Assembly: GCF_002895435.1 (NCBI RefSeq)
Contig: NZ_POYJ01000001.1
Location: 620,001-684,000 of the forward strand
Length of the DNA stretch: 64,000 nucleotides
Origin: Aquimarina sediminis
GTDB lineage: Bacteria; Bacteroidota; Bacteroidia; Flavobacteriales; Flavobacteriaceae
Reading direction: 5' to 3'
How positions within the stretch are numbered: the stretch's first letter is position 1; each line of letters opens with the position of its first letter. The translations under genes and the position numbers were made by a program. Below the pieces are notes generated by a model. The model worked only from the letters and a program-made list of their open reading frames with translations, was not told where the DNA came from and ran no database searches. Below, in pieces: positions 1 through 9,035 of the stretch.

Positions 1-321
1 CTACCCTTCTACTCTTTTTTTGACAGAAAACGGCTTAATTAATACTTGTTTGTACTAAAAAATTAACATTCCCTGAACAATGACAAGAAAACTCAAAAGC
101 AATTACTTTTCTTTTGGTAAACACTGCAATAAAAACAATTCGTTTTTATACAAATTATGATAATTATTTTATAGGAGTAAAATACAGTGTTTACTAGTGT
201 TCAATAACGCTCAGCTTATTTTTCCAAGACAACAAAAAAGAATTAAACATCCACCTATATAATAATATGGTTTTTAACAAGTTAACTCATTAACACATAA
301 CTATTAAATACTATTAAAACC
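1..321. other. Intergenic region at window start
   Basis: AT-rich stretch upstream of the polysaccharide monooxygenase gene. I see no open frame, RNA gene or convincing promoter box; any gene to the left lies outside the window. Confidence 0.5.
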
Positions 322-2184
322 ATGTTAAAAAAAACCACAAACTCAGTAATTTTTAATACAATTAATTGCTCATGGAGACAGTTAATTTGTATGCTTCTAT
401 TCTTATCAGTCACTCTATCTGTTTTACCTCATGGCACAGTAACATACCCACCAAGTCGTGTATGGAATTGTTTTCAGGAAGATCCTGAAAGTCCAGATTC
501 TGCAGCTTGTATTGCAGCAGTAGCCTCTCATGGTACACAGCCATTATATGATTGGAGTGAAATTAACCAAGCAAATGTTAATGGTAATCATAGACAGTTT
601 ATAATGGATGGAAATCTGGCCAGTGGTGGCAGACCTAATAAATACGGAGGAATGGATCAGGTTAGAACAGATTGGGTATCTACACAAGTTTCTCCAGGAC
701 CATTTACAGTTACTTGGACAAATCACGCTCCTCATGCAACAGAATATTATGAAGTGTATATAACCAAAGAAAGTTGGAAACCTGATCAACCATTAACCTG
801 GGATAGCCTTGTACTTCTTGAACGTACTCCACCGAGTGGACCCGAAAGAATTGTTAATATTCCGGTAACGTTACCAGCCAGAACAGGCAAACATGTTATT
901 TATAGTATTTGGCAAAGATCTGACAGTCCAGAAGCTTTTTATTCAACTAGTGATATCGATTTTGACGGAGGTGGTACAGACACACAAGCGCCTACCACTC
1001 CTACAAATCTTGGTGCTGCTAATGCTACACAAACTACTATCGATCTTTCGTGGAATGCTGCCACCGATAATGTAGCGGTTTCAGGATATGATATCTACCA
1101 AGGAAATACTGTTATTGCTACAGCAATTGGTACTTCATATCAAGTAACTGGATTAACAGTAAACACTTCGTATTCTTTTAAAATAAAAGCTAAAGATGCA
1201 GCCGGTAATCAATCTGGTTTTAGCAATACCACAACTGCAACAACACTTCCTGATACGGGAGGTAGCTGCTCTGGAATATCACACTATTTAGCAGGAACTT
1301 CTTATGACCAAGGTGAGGAAGTACAAAATGATGGAGAAAAATACACCTGTAAAATCTCGGGATGGTGTTCTTCTGCAGCCGCATGGGCTTATGCTCCGGG
1401 CACTGGTACATATTGGCAACAAGCTTGGACAAAAACAGGGAATTGTGATGTAGGAGGTTCTGATACACAAGCACCTTCAACCCCTGCTAATTTGAGTGCA
1501 TTGAATGCTACACAAACCACAATTGACCTTTCTTGGAATGTTGCAACTGATAATGTAGCCGTTACAGGGTATGATATCTATCAGGGAAATTCTGTCATCG
1601 CTACCGCAACTGGTACTACTTATCAAGCCACTGGATTAACAGCAAACACATCATACTCATTTAGAATAAAAGCTAAAGATGCTGCAGGTAATGAATCTGG
1701 TTTTAGCAATACTGCAACAGCAACTACACTTCCGGGTACTGGAGGAGGAAACTGTACAGGAATATCACAATATGCAGCAGGAACTTCTTATAACCAAGGT
1801 GAGGAAGTACAAAATGAAGGTGGAAAATATACTTGTGATGTTGCAGGGTGGTGCTCATCTGCGGCTGCTTGGGCTTATGCCCCAGGTACTGGTTCATATT
1901 GGCAACAAGCCTGGACTAAAACAGGAGATTGTAACATAACGGCATCATACGCTTTGTTCCCTACAGTAACAAAAGATATAATCAATCTAAAAATAAGAGA
2001 TAAAAACGCATCATTGATAAAAGTAAATCTATATGATTTTACAGGAAAATTAATGAAGTCCCAAAAATATCAGGGAAATCAAAAATCTATTACGCATGAT
2101 TTATCTAATCTCAAAAAGGGGTTGTATATATTTAAAATATACATTAACGATAAGGTGTATGTAGAGAGAATTCTAAAAAAATAA
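322..2184 (+). CDS. Secreted AA10 lytic polysaccharide monooxygenase, FN3-CBM5/12 x2, T9SS tail
   Basis: Copper enzyme that oxidatively cleaves crystalline polysaccharide, most likely chitin, outside the cell. A signal peptide (hydrophobic about residues 21-35) ends just before His37, which becomes the N-terminal copper ligand of the mature protein (HGTVTYPPSR). His138 in APHATEYYEVYITK is the second histidine-brace ligand. The AA10 domain spans about 37-216. Then come FN3 (about 224-310), a CBM5/12-type chitin-binding module (about 315-375, with AWAYAPGTGTYWQQAW), a second FN3 (about 384-470) and a second CBM (about 477-537). Residues 543-620 match a T9SS type A sorting domain (GKLMKS, LKKGLYIFKI). 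The gene stands alone; a terminator follows. No chitinase lies in the window. Chitin as substrate is inferred from the CBM type; some AA10 enzymes act on cellulose. Confidence 0.93.
   Translation: MLKKTTNSVIFNTINCSWRQLICMLLFLSVTLSVLPHGTVTYPPSRVWNCFQEDPESPDSAACIAAVASHGTQPLYDWSEINQANVNGNHRQFIMDGNLASGGRPNKYGGMDQVRTDWVSTQVSPGPFTVTWTNHAPHATEYYEVYITKESWKPDQPLTWDSLVLLERTPPSGPERIVNIPVTLPARTGKHVIYSIWQRSDSPEAFYSTSDIDFDGGGTDTQAPTTPTNLGAANATQTTIDLSWNAATDNVAVSGYDIYQGNTVIATAIGTSYQVTGLTVNTSYSFKIKAKDAAGNQSGFSNTTTATTLPDTGGSCSGISHYLAGTSYDQGEEVQNDGEKYTCKISGWCSSAAAWAYAPGTGTYWQQAWTKTGNCDVGGSDTQAPSTPANLSALNATQTTIDLSWNVATDNVAVTGYDIYQGNSVIATATGTTYQATGLTANTSYSFRIKAKDAAGNESGFSNTATATTLPGTGGGNCTGISQYAAGTSYNQGEEVQNEGGKYTCDVAGWCSSAAAWAYAPGTGSYWQQAWTKTGDCNITASYALFPTVTKDIINLKIRDKNASLIKVNLYDFTGKLMKSQKYQGNQKSITHDLSNLKKGLYIFKIYINDKVYVERILKK
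982..1936 (+). repeat. Tandem FN3-CBM5/12 module duplication inside the LPMO gene
   Basis: Residues 221-376 and 381-538 are near-identical two-domain units (for example NATQTTIDLSWN and AKDAAGN occur in both). The nucleotide copies differ at many synonymous positions, so this is an established duplication under protein-level selection rather than a recent copy or an assembly artefact. Confidence 0.85.
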
Positions 2185-2275
2185 CCGTTTAGAATTATAT
2201 TCGGATAGCTAGTAAAAGCTAACCACCCGAATATTCAATATAGTCAAAGGTAGCGATCACGCTATCTACATAGAT

Positions 2276-2315
2276 AAAAAAGGTGTCAAGAGACAAAACT
2301 CTTGATACCTTTTTT
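2276..2315 (+). terminator. Rho-independent terminator after the LPMO gene
   Basis: Stem GGTGTCAAGAG / CTCTTGATACC (one G-U pair) around a 6-nt loop, flanked by an A run and followed by seven T residues. It lies about 90 nt after the LPMO stop. Confidence 0.85.
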
Positions 2316-2494
2316 AATCCTAAACATTATACAGCGATGAAGAGTCTTAAAACAGTTCTCCTGAATATAGATATCTTTCTTTTAACCTAACTCGAAAACA
2401 TGATCAAGGGTATCTCTAACATATTTTATCAAAATCAACAATGTGGTTCAGCTGTTTTATATATTTTATATAGATTTATAATATATTTACAGAC

Positions 2495-2929
2495 ATGAAA
2501 TTTTTTATTGCAGCACTTATCGGAAGTATAACTCTTATATCCTATGGGCAGGAAAGTAAAATTACATCCTTTACCATTGACGCAGCTACATGGGAAGCGT
2601 TAAGTATGCCATTGGTTACTGTCGAAAAAGAAAGTAAGTATTCAAAATATATACTTCAAGAAGTTAATATACATGAAGATTTACGAGCACAAGCCTTTAA
2701 GAAAAGTTACTCTATGTATATTGAAAAACCCAAATTTAAAGATGTTACTTCGAAGTATAAGATATCAAATACTAAACAAAAAACATCTGGTTTTACCATA
2801 ACGGGGAGTGGTTATAATGCAAACAACAAAATCAATTCTGGAGATGTCAAAAACAACGCATATAAGGATGCTAGTAGTGGTTTGTATAGAGGTTACTATT
2901 TTTTCCCTGCTGGTCGCTCTCCTTATTAA
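2495..2929 (+). CDS. Exported hypothetical protein, 144 aa
   Basis: I do not recognise a family. The first 19 residues form a typical signal peptide (MKFFIAALIGSITLISYGQ) with a likely cut after YGQ, so the product is periplasmic or secreted. The mature part is rich in Lys, Ser and Tyr and ends with an aromatic, Gly-rich stretch (YRGYYFFPAGRSPY). It has no cysteines and no T9SS tail. It stands alone between the LPMO terminator and the convergent ferritin gene. No function can be assigned. Confidence 0.7.
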   Translation: MKFFIAALIGSITLISYGQESKITSFTIDAATWEALSMPLVTVEKESKYSKYILQEVNIHEDLRAQAFKKSYSMYIEKPKFKDVTSKYKISNTKQKTSGFTITGSGYNANNKINSGDVKNNAYKDASSGLYRGYYFFPAGRSPY

Positions 2930-3009
2930 ATTGCGCTTTATCAACTTTAGTCAGCCACTAGTATAGTAAAACTAGTGACCAACTAAAACAATCTATTATC
3001 ATTAATTCT

Positions 3010-3519
3010 TTATTTCTCTACAGGAATTCTTTCATCAATATACTGAAGAGGCATATCACCTGATAAATCAAACATATCCAAGATATCTTTAATAGTTTCT
3101 TCTTCTTCTAATTGCTCTGCAACAAACCACATTAAAAAGTTTTCAGAACCAAAATCATTTACTTGGCGACATTTTGCTACAATTTTATAAATTGATTGAG
3201 TAACTGATATCTCATGATTTAGTGTAAGTTCAAAAATTTCACGAAGAGAAGAAAATTCATGAGTTATATCTGATACTTTTGGAGAATATGCGGCTCCCCC
3301 GGCATCATTAATAAATCTAAAAATTTTCATCATATGTTCTCTTTCCTCTTCAGCTTGCTTATAAAAAAAAGAAGCACTTTTAACAAGTGTTCTCTGATCA
3401 CACCAAGAAGCCATTGCTAAGTATAATGACGAGGCTTTTTGTTCTTTTGCTATTTGCTCATTAAGCATATCCATAACCTCTAGATTAATGCTTATTTCTT
3501 GTCTTGTTAGATTCTCCAT
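3010..3519 (-). CDS. ftnA: Bacterial non-haem ferritin
   Basis: Cytoplasmic iron-storage protein that oxidises Fe(II) and stores it as a mineral in a 24-subunit shell. The 169 aa match the family length. By alignment from memory with E. coli FtnA, the ferroxidase ligands are Glu26, Glu59 and His62 (EREH), Glu103 (NHE), and Gln136 and Glu139 (EQLEEE). The WYVxEQxEEE region appears here as WFVAEQLEEE. The gene is monocistronic, convergent with the exported protein gene at 2.5-2.9 kb. No Fur box was recognised upstream. Confidence 0.92.
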   Translation of the reverse strand: MENLTRQEISINLEVMDMLNEQIAKEQKASSLYLAMASWCDQRTLVKSASFFYKQAEEEREHMMKIFRFINDAGGAAYSPKVSDITHEFSSLREIFELTLNHEISVTQSIYKIVAKCRQVNDFGSENFLMWFVAEQLEEEETIKDILDMFDLSGDMPLQYIDERIPVEK

Positions 3520-3609
3520 TTCTTGTATTTTTATATAAAAGTATGGAAAAATAAAGCATGAAACCGTGCCTAAATCCTATTTATAGTAAGTCTAAATCCA
3601 ACCTAAAAA

Positions 3610-3924
3610 CTATGATACTAAGAGTGTGTCATTTAATTCGATCATAGCAAAAGTACCTTTTATAAAATCAACAAAATCCAACACCATTAATGTGTCGAAT
3701 AAAATCAAATGTTGATTATCACACAATGCTAATAATACAGTGTCATTATGAGTCAGTAATTCTTCTATATACTCTATAGAAGACATCTTTTTTGCTTTAT
3801 ATCGTAGACTAAGCAATTGGCAAAATGAGATCTTCACCGTCTTATGACCAAAGTCTATATAATAACATCTATCTGTAGATGATTGATACGAAGTGTAATA
3901 TTTTGAAGAAAAAATTAGTTCCAT
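3610..3924 (-). CDS. Hypothetical protein, 104 aa
   Basis: Small soluble protein with no signal peptide, no membrane segment and no family I recognise. The N-terminal half (YYTSYQSSTDRCYYIDFGHKT) looks like a short beta-rich domain; residues 40-104 alternate charged and hydrophobic stretches (SIEYIEELL, LFDTLMVLDFVDFIKG). It lies 90 bp upstream of the ferritin gene on the same strand, but the gap contains no obvious signal linking the two. The start gives no leader, so a cytoplasmic location is likely. Confidence 0.6.
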   Translation of the reverse strand: MELIFSSKYYTSYQSSTDRCYYIDFGHKTVKISFCQLLSLRYKAKKMSSIEYIEELLTHNDTVLLALCDNQHLILFDTLMVLDFVDFIKGTFAMIELNDTLLVS

Positions 3925-4076
3925 AAGTATGAGGAAGCTAAATTAAATTTTATTTAGATTTAATCCAAATAAATATCCAAAAAAACTAACTAAACCTCTT
4001 GTTTTTTTATAATTACAACAAAAACCTAGAGGTTTTTCATTCCAATAAAATATTTTCTGAACTCTATTTGACCTAT

Positions 4077-4913
4077 TTACTCTCCTACAAGTCTAATACC
4101 ATCCTTCTCGATAGTAATTTTTCTGGCCTTGTACAAGGTACCAATAGCTCTTTTAAAGCTTTTTTTGCTTAACTGAAATACTTCTTTTATATCTTCGGGA
4201 TCGGATTTATCATTTAAGTCTATAAAGCCTCCACTAGATTCTAATTCTTTCAACACTTGCTCTGCGTTAGGCTCTATAGATCTAAAACCATGCCTTTGCA
4301 AGGTGAGATCCACTTTACCATCCGGGCGAACTTTTTTCACATATCCTTTTAATTGATCCCCCACATTGATTTTCTGAAAAATCTCATCACTGTATATTAA
4401 CCCTATATATTTTTGATTAATTATCATATTCCAACCATGAGGAGAAGGGTGTGAGGCTATAAGATCTACCTCGTCATAAGCTGATAATAAAACTAAAGAA
4501 TTATCAAGAAAAGCATTGGTTTTACTAGACGCAACCAATCTATTGGTTTCTTCATCGAGATATACATAAACAAGATACCAGCTCCCTACTCTCATTTTTG
4601 ATGCTTGTTCTTTAAAAGGAACAAAAAGATCTTTTTCTAACCCCCAATCCAAAAAAGCTCCAATTTCTGATACGTTAGTACATTTTAGATATGCAAAAGA
4701 CTTAATCGTCGCATAAGGTTCTAGTGTAGTCGAAACAATCCGCTCTGAGCTATCTAGATAGACAAACACCCTTAAAACATCTCTTATCTGAAATTGCTCA
4801 GGAACATATTTATTTGGTAATAGCACTTCATCTCCTTCTTCATCGCAAAGATAAATTCCTTGATCTCTTTCTCTTACAATCTCTAAATTATTATATTCAC
4901 CAAGCTTAAGCAT
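4077..4913 (-). CDS. cvfB: CvfB/YitL-type S1 RNA-binding protein
   Basis: Cytoplasmic protein of the CvfB family (conserved virulence factor B in Staphylococcus aureus, YitL in Bacillus), which binds RNA through S1 folds. The 278 aa show the expected order: S1-like units at about 1-60, 65-130 (GAFLDWGLEKDLFVPF, the best S1 match) and 145-212 (GYVKKVRPDGKVDLTL), then a winged-helix domain at about 215-275 (GGFIDLNDKSDPEDIKEVF). Upstream and downstream genes are unrelated. The binding target in this phylum is unknown. Confidence 0.88.
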   Translation of the reverse strand: MLKLGEYNNLEIVRERDQGIYLCDEEGDEVLLPNKYVPEQFQIRDVLRVFVYLDSSERIVSTTLEPYATIKSFAYLKCTNVSEIGAFLDWGLEKDLFVPFKEQASKMRVGSWYLVYVYLDEETNRLVASSKTNAFLDNSLVLLSAYDEVDLIASHPSPHGWNMIINQKYIGLIYSDEIFQKINVGDQLKGYVKKVRPDGKVDLTLQRHGFRSIEPNAEQVLKELESSGGFIDLNDKSDPEDIKEVFQLSKKSFKRAIGTLYKARKITIEKDGIRLVGE

Positions 4914-5020
4914 TATTCTTTATTTTTTTGCAAAGATAATTCTTTAACACCATAAACTAGTATACTATTTCTTATTATAAAGAATAACAGAATATTTTAA
5001 GTCATATCAATAGGTTAGAT

Positions 5021-5052
5021 AAAAAAAACCATCCAAAAATTGTTTTGAATGG
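5021..5052 (-). terminator. Terminator of the stefin-like gene
   Basis: Read on the minus strand, CCATTCAAAA caa TTTTTGGATGG forms a hairpin with one T-G pair and is followed by a run of eight T residues. It lies about 30 nt past the stop of the small gene at 5080-5373. Confidence 0.7.
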
Positions 5053-5079
5053 CTTCTTTCCTAAAGTCGAATAAGGTTT

Positions 5080-5373
5080 TTATATAGGATTTATACTCTG
5101 TAAAATTGGCTCTCCTTTAAGAGGCTTATAAATCACTACTATTGACTCCCATTCTAGCGGAATTGTAGGGTTCTTAGGCACAACACTGCATCTGTATTTA
5201 AAATTAATACCAGCAACTACTTGTGTCGCAACTTCTAAAGGAGTATATATTGCGTTCCCATGTACTCCATCAGGAAATACTTCAAAAAATACTTTTTTGG
5301 CTTCGGGAGTTAGAGGACCATATGTAGAATACCCCCCCAGTACTAACTTTTCTTGAGCTATAGAATTAGACAT
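5080..5373 (-). CDS. Stefin (cystatin)-like protein, putative cysteine peptidase inhibitor
   Basis: A 97-residue protein without signal peptide that resembles type 1 cystatins (stefins). It has an N-terminal Gly pair (LGG, 12-14), a helix-like stretch (LTPEAKKVFFEVFPD), the hallmark QVVAG at 51-55 followed by INFKYRCSV (compare QVVAGTNYYIKV of stefin A), and a C-terminal hairpin PLKGEP (about 84-89) at the place of the second binding loop. Stefins are about 98 aa, so the length fits. The inferred role is reversible inhibition of papain-like peptidases in the cytoplasm. It is a single gene with its own terminator; no peptidase partner is adjacent. The assignment rests on motif, order and length only. 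Confidence 0.68.
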   Translation of the reverse strand: MSNSIAQEKLVLGGYSTYGPLTPEAKKVFFEVFPDGVHGNAIYTPLEVATQVVAGINFKYRCSVVPKNPTIPLEWESIVVIYKPLKGEPILQSINPI

Positions 5374-5654
5374 TTTAAAAAAATTTTGTGGTTATTTTCC
5401 TTATTATTCTTTTGGCTATAAGGATTTTGCCTTTTTAAATAACCATAGCGCTATGCATTATTTTAATGATACTTAAATTTATTAAATAATATGCAAAAAA
5501 ATATTTCATTCTATTTCAATTAAAGAAAATAAAACACTAACAATCAAATAATTAACCAAAATTCAATCAATCTTTTAAACACCAGAACTCCTCTGATTAT
5601 ATTTTTAAATTAAGCCACCGTTAATCTCTCTTTTTTAAAGTTATGGGTGTATAT
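5374..5654. other. AT-rich intergenic region
   Basis: About 280 nt between the DUF2853 terminator and the stefin-like gene. It should hold the promoter of the latter on the minus strand, but I see no clear box and no open frame. Confidence 0.4.
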
Positions 5655-5697
5655 AAAACAAAAAAAGGTATCCAAAATGAATACCTTTTTTTGTTTT
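5655..5697 (-). terminator. Terminator of the DUF2853 gene
   Basis: Symmetrical hairpin AAAACAAAAAAAGGTAT / ATACCTTTTTTTGTTTT around a 9-10 nt loop. On the minus strand a T run follows the stem directly, about 15 nt after the stop codon. Confidence 0.85.
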
Positions 5698-5711
5698 ATA
5701 CTACCTGTATA

Positions 5712-6053
5712 CTAGTTATACGCAGCTTCTTTTCCAAAATGTTGTGTTAAAAGATAATATACAACAGCTCTGTACTTATTACGGTTTGATTTTCCGTATT
5801 TATCAATAACAGAAGCAATAGCTTCATCTAATTTAGGTCCATCGGCAAGCCCTAATTTTTTAATTAAGAAGTTCTGTTTTACAGTATCTAATTCTTTTGG
5901 ATCAGTACCTGATACAGTTGCAGCATCTGCGTTGTAGATTGCAGGACCACAACCAATTGTTACTTTGGTTAAAAGATCCATATCCGGGGTTTGGCCAATC
6001 TTGTCTTTGATATCAGCAGCGTACTTCGTAATTAATTCGTCTCTTTTACTCAT
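5712..6053 (-). CDS. DUF2853 family protein
   Basis: A 113-aa cytoplasmic protein matching the DUF2853 family: an N-terminal helix (YAADIKDKIG), a central motif around LLTKVTIGCGPAIYNADAA, an ETVKQNFLIKKLG-like stretch, and a helical C-terminus with the frequent NRNKYRAVVYYLL. The family is widespread in Bacteroidota and Proteobacteria and has no established function. It is a single gene with its own terminator, about 110 nt downstream of menD's end on the same strand. Confidence 0.85.
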   Translation of the reverse strand: MSKRDELITKYAADIKDKIGQTPDMDLLTKVTIGCGPAIYNADAATVSGTDPKELDTVKQNFLIKKLGLADGPKLDEAIASVIDKYGKSNRNKYRAVVYYLLTQHFGKEAAYN

Positions 6054-6161
6054 AGGATGATAGTGTTTTTTAGGTTTTTAGTTAATTTTTTATTTTCCTA
6101 ATCAAATATAGATCAATTATAAATGAATAATTAATCTATAAAGTATATTAAACCATAAATA

Positions 6162-7886
6162 TTAGACAAAATGCTTAAAATAATCGATTAAAGTACCATC
6201 ATTTTCTTTTCGGGGAGTAAAAATCTCTAGTAACTGAGGTCGGTTATTATTCTTATAGATATCTCGAGTACTTTGGATCAGTTCTTCATACGTATGTGCC
6301 ATACGATATTCAAAACCAAACATCTTACATAAATGTACGGCCGTAAGGCGATGTGTTGTTTCAAAATATGTACTAAAATTATTGCTTTCCTCTTTACCAG
6401 GTAAAATCCTGAATATTCCTCCTCCTTCATTATTTATGACAATAATTTTGAAATTCGATGGGATATAATCATTCCACATAGCGTTACTATCGTAGAAAAA
6501 ACTCAAATCTCCTGTTATCAAAGTTGTTGGCATACTTGAAGCTAAGGCTGCCCCTATTGCAGTAGATGTACTCCCATCAATACCGCTTGTCCCCCGATTA
6601 CAAAATACTCTAAAGGTTGGATTAATTGTAAAGAGTTGAGCATACCTGACTGTAGAACTATTACTTAATTGTATCATATGCTCATCAGGAATCTCACTAA
6701 AAAGAGCTTCAAATACTTTAAGGTCAGTAAAAGTAATTTTCTCTAGATACTCCGCGTGTTTTATTCTTCTTTGATCTCTAATAGAAATCCAGGATGATTT
6801 ATAATCACTTTTAACCGGAATAGTATTTTCCAAAAAATGAGAAAAAAACAGATTTGGCTCTAATTTTATATGCTCTGTAAGGCAAAAATAGGTGTCATAT
6901 GCTTTTTTTGAATTAATATGCCAATGAGATTTAGGTTGGTATTTTCTCAAAAAACCTTTAATTCGCTTAGACACTACCATCCCTCCTATTGTTAAGAGAA
7001 TATCTGGTTGCAATGCCTCAAATCCTTTAATACCCAAAGTAGAGATCAATTGATCAATACAATTGATATGTGATGTATGATGAATATTCGAGGTGGTTTC
7101 TGTTAACACCAAAACGGAAGGGTCTTTTGCCAAACATTCTATCCACTTTTGATCAACAGAGTCTGGTGAATTAACACCAATTAATACCATTTTTCGTTCT
7201 GCCTGATTCCATCCATCCAGCATCTTTGATTGTAAATTTTCAGAAAACCAATAATGAGGAGTTTCTACCGGAATATTTTTAGGAAAAACAGTTGACCGAT
7301 CAAGCTTATCATAAAGAGGTTCATAGAAAGGTATATTAATATGAACCGGACCTTTTTGCTCAATTGCTTTATTTAAGGCCAGGTTTATCTCTCTTTCATT
7401 ATGTTTTTGAGCTTCATGTTGCTTCTGTCGAACTTTAGGATCATCAATTATCATTTCTGCAACAACCTCTGAATATAAATTAGCTGAATACAGAATATGA
7501 TTTTCAAAAACATTTTTTTGACGAATAGTCTGACCATCTCCTATATCAATTCTTTCAATAGGTCTGTCTGCACTCAATACAACTAATGGGATATCACTAT
7601 AAAAAGCTTCAGAAATTGCTGGGTAATAATTTAACAAGGCACTACCAGATGTACAGACAAGAGCTACGGGTCGTTGAATCTGCTGAGCAATCCCTAATGC
7701 AAAAAAAGCTGCACACCGCTCATCTACAATACTATAACAGTGCATACCTGGATGTTCACTAAAACTGATTGTTAGTGGTGCATTTCTGGATCCTGGCGAA
7801 ATAACAATATGGGCAATTCCTTTTGCCTCACATAAGGCAACTATTGACTGTGCTAAAGGAATTTTGGAATATAAGCGTTTCTTCAT
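6162..7886 (-). CDS. menD: 2-succinyl-5-enolpyruvyl-6-hydroxy-3-cyclohexene-1-carboxylate synthase
   Basis: Thiamine diphosphate enzyme of menaquinone synthesis that joins isochorismate and 2-oxoglutarate to form SEPHCHC. The 574 aa fit the family. The N-terminal domain has the VISPGSRNAPL signature and catalytic Glu56 (IVDERCAAFF); CTSGSALLNYYPAI and SADRPIER follow. The C-terminal cofactor domain has GTSGIDGSTSTAIGAA and the ThDP/Mg motif GDLSFFYDSNAMWN. It is the last gene of a three-gene operon (thioesterase, isochorismate synthase, menD) with a 53-nt gap before it, so it works directly on the product of the preceding gene. Confidence 0.97.
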   Translation of the reverse strand: MKKRLYSKIPLAQSIVALCEAKGIAHIVISPGSRNAPLTISFSEHPGMHCYSIVDERCAAFFALGIAQQIQRPVALVCTSGSALLNYYPAISEAFYSDIPLVVLSADRPIERIDIGDGQTIRQKNVFENHILYSANLYSEVVAEMIIDDPKVRQKQHEAQKHNEREINLALNKAIEQKGPVHINIPFYEPLYDKLDRSTVFPKNIPVETPHYWFSENLQSKMLDGWNQAERKMVLIGVNSPDSVDQKWIECLAKDPSVLVLTETTSNIHHTSHINCIDQLISTLGIKGFEALQPDILLTIGGMVVSKRIKGFLRKYQPKSHWHINSKKAYDTYFCLTEHIKLEPNLFFSHFLENTIPVKSDYKSSWISIRDQRRIKHAEYLEKITFTDLKVFEALFSEIPDEHMIQLSNSSTVRYAQLFTINPTFRVFCNRGTSGIDGSTSTAIGAALASSMPTTLITGDLSFFYDSNAMWNDYIPSNFKIIVINNEGGGIFRILPGKEESNNFSTYFETTHRLTAVHLCKMFGFEYRMAHTYEELIQSTRDIYKNNNRPQLLEIFTPRKENDGTLIDYFKHFV

Positions 7887-7939
7887 TCGAAGGGCTAAAT
7901 TACAATATCATACTAATTTACACCAGACTTTTAAGTAAA

Positions 7940-9034
7940 TTAAAACAAAACCTTTTTCATAGTTTCAGTTTTCCTAACCGTTTCTTCCCACTCACTCTCA
8001 GGATCAGAGTCTTTGGTAATCCCTCCACCAACATAGATTATTGCTTTTTGTTTTGTCAATTCCATACATCTTAAATTAACCAATATACTGGATAGAATTA
8101 TACCTTTGTTTTCTATATTAAGTTCGCCCAAAAAGCCTGTATAATATTTACGATCATATCCCTCGTTATTCAAAATAAACGACTTTGCTTTATCCTTAGG
8201 AAGCCCACAGACTGCAGGAGTTGGATGAAGGATCTGAAGTATTTCTTTTATTCCCGAATTTACATCCGATAATACTCCTCTAATATCAGTACGAAGATGT
8301 AAAAGTGACCCGGCCCTACTGGTATATGTTTCTGAGCATTCAATCTCACTCGAAATCTCTTTTAAACCATTAACAACAAATTCTTTAACAACATCTTGCT
8401 CAACTATTTCTTTATCTCCCCATTCAACATCCAAAGTGTCAATATAAGACTGTGTACCGGCCAAAGCCATTGTAGAAAAATCCCGATTATTGATTGTAAC
8501 CAACGTTTCAGGAGTAGCCCCTAACCACATTCCAACTTTGGGATGATGCCATAAATACACAAAAGCTTTTGGGTATTGAGCTATTAACTTTTTAAACAAT
8601 TGCAGAGGTTGGTTTGGAGTAACGTCCAATTCACCCACCACTTCACTACGTGACAAAACTACTTTCTCAAAACAATTAGAAACTATGCTATCCACTCCTT
8701 TATTTACAAGTTCTAAATGCTTAAATTTTGCCTTACTATCTTCAAGAATATTTCTAAAAACCACAGAAGATTTATCATCTTCTGCCATCATTTCTTTAGG
8801 AATGGTAACCGTATGGTAAACACAATGCTCCAAAGGAAAAATCACAGATTCATTCGTATTATCAAAAGGCGCAAAAACAAACCCCGAAATAGAATAATCA
8901 CCAACCTCATACAAATGGCTATCATTCTGCAGAAATGTTTGTAATGCATCAGAATCGGCTTTGCGATAGATCACAAAGGGTAATTCTTTATCTAATTGAT
9001 ATTGAATCTGAGTATAAACAGTTTCAATGTTCAT
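7940..9034 (-). CDS. menF: Isochorismate synthase
   Basis: Converts chorismate to isochorismate, the first committed step of menaquinone synthesis. The chorismate-binding fold covers most of the 364 aa: KVVLSRSE, GMWLGATPETL, LAGTQ, the metal-binding EIVEQDVVKEFV region, HPTPAVCGLPKDKA and YTGFLGELN all match the MenF/EntC family. It starts 2 nt after the stop of the thioesterase gene, so translation is probably coupled. The neighbour menD shows that the isochorismate goes to menaquinone rather than to a siderophore. Confidence 0.95.
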   Translation of the reverse strand: MNIETVYTQIQYQLDKELPFVIYRKADSDALQTFLQNDSHLYEVGDYSISGFVFAPFDNTNESVIFPLEHCVYHTVTIPKEMMAEDDKSSVVFRNILEDSKAKFKHLELVNKGVDSIVSNCFEKVVLSRSEVVGELDVTPNQPLQLFKKLIAQYPKAFVYLWHHPKVGMWLGATPETLVTINNRDFSTMALAGTQSYIDTLDVEWGDKEIVEQDVVKEFVVNGLKEISSEIECSETYTSRAGSLLHLRTDIRGVLSDVNSGIKEILQILHPTPAVCGLPKDKAKSFILNNEGYDRKYYTGFLGELNIENKGIILSSILVNLRCMELTKQKAIIYVGGGITKDSDPESEWEETVRKTETMKKVLF

Positions 9035-9035
9035 A

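Noticed and set aside
982-1936. Direct repeat inside the LPMO gene as an assembly artefact
   Set aside because: The copies differ at many synonymous positions, so they are truly two units.
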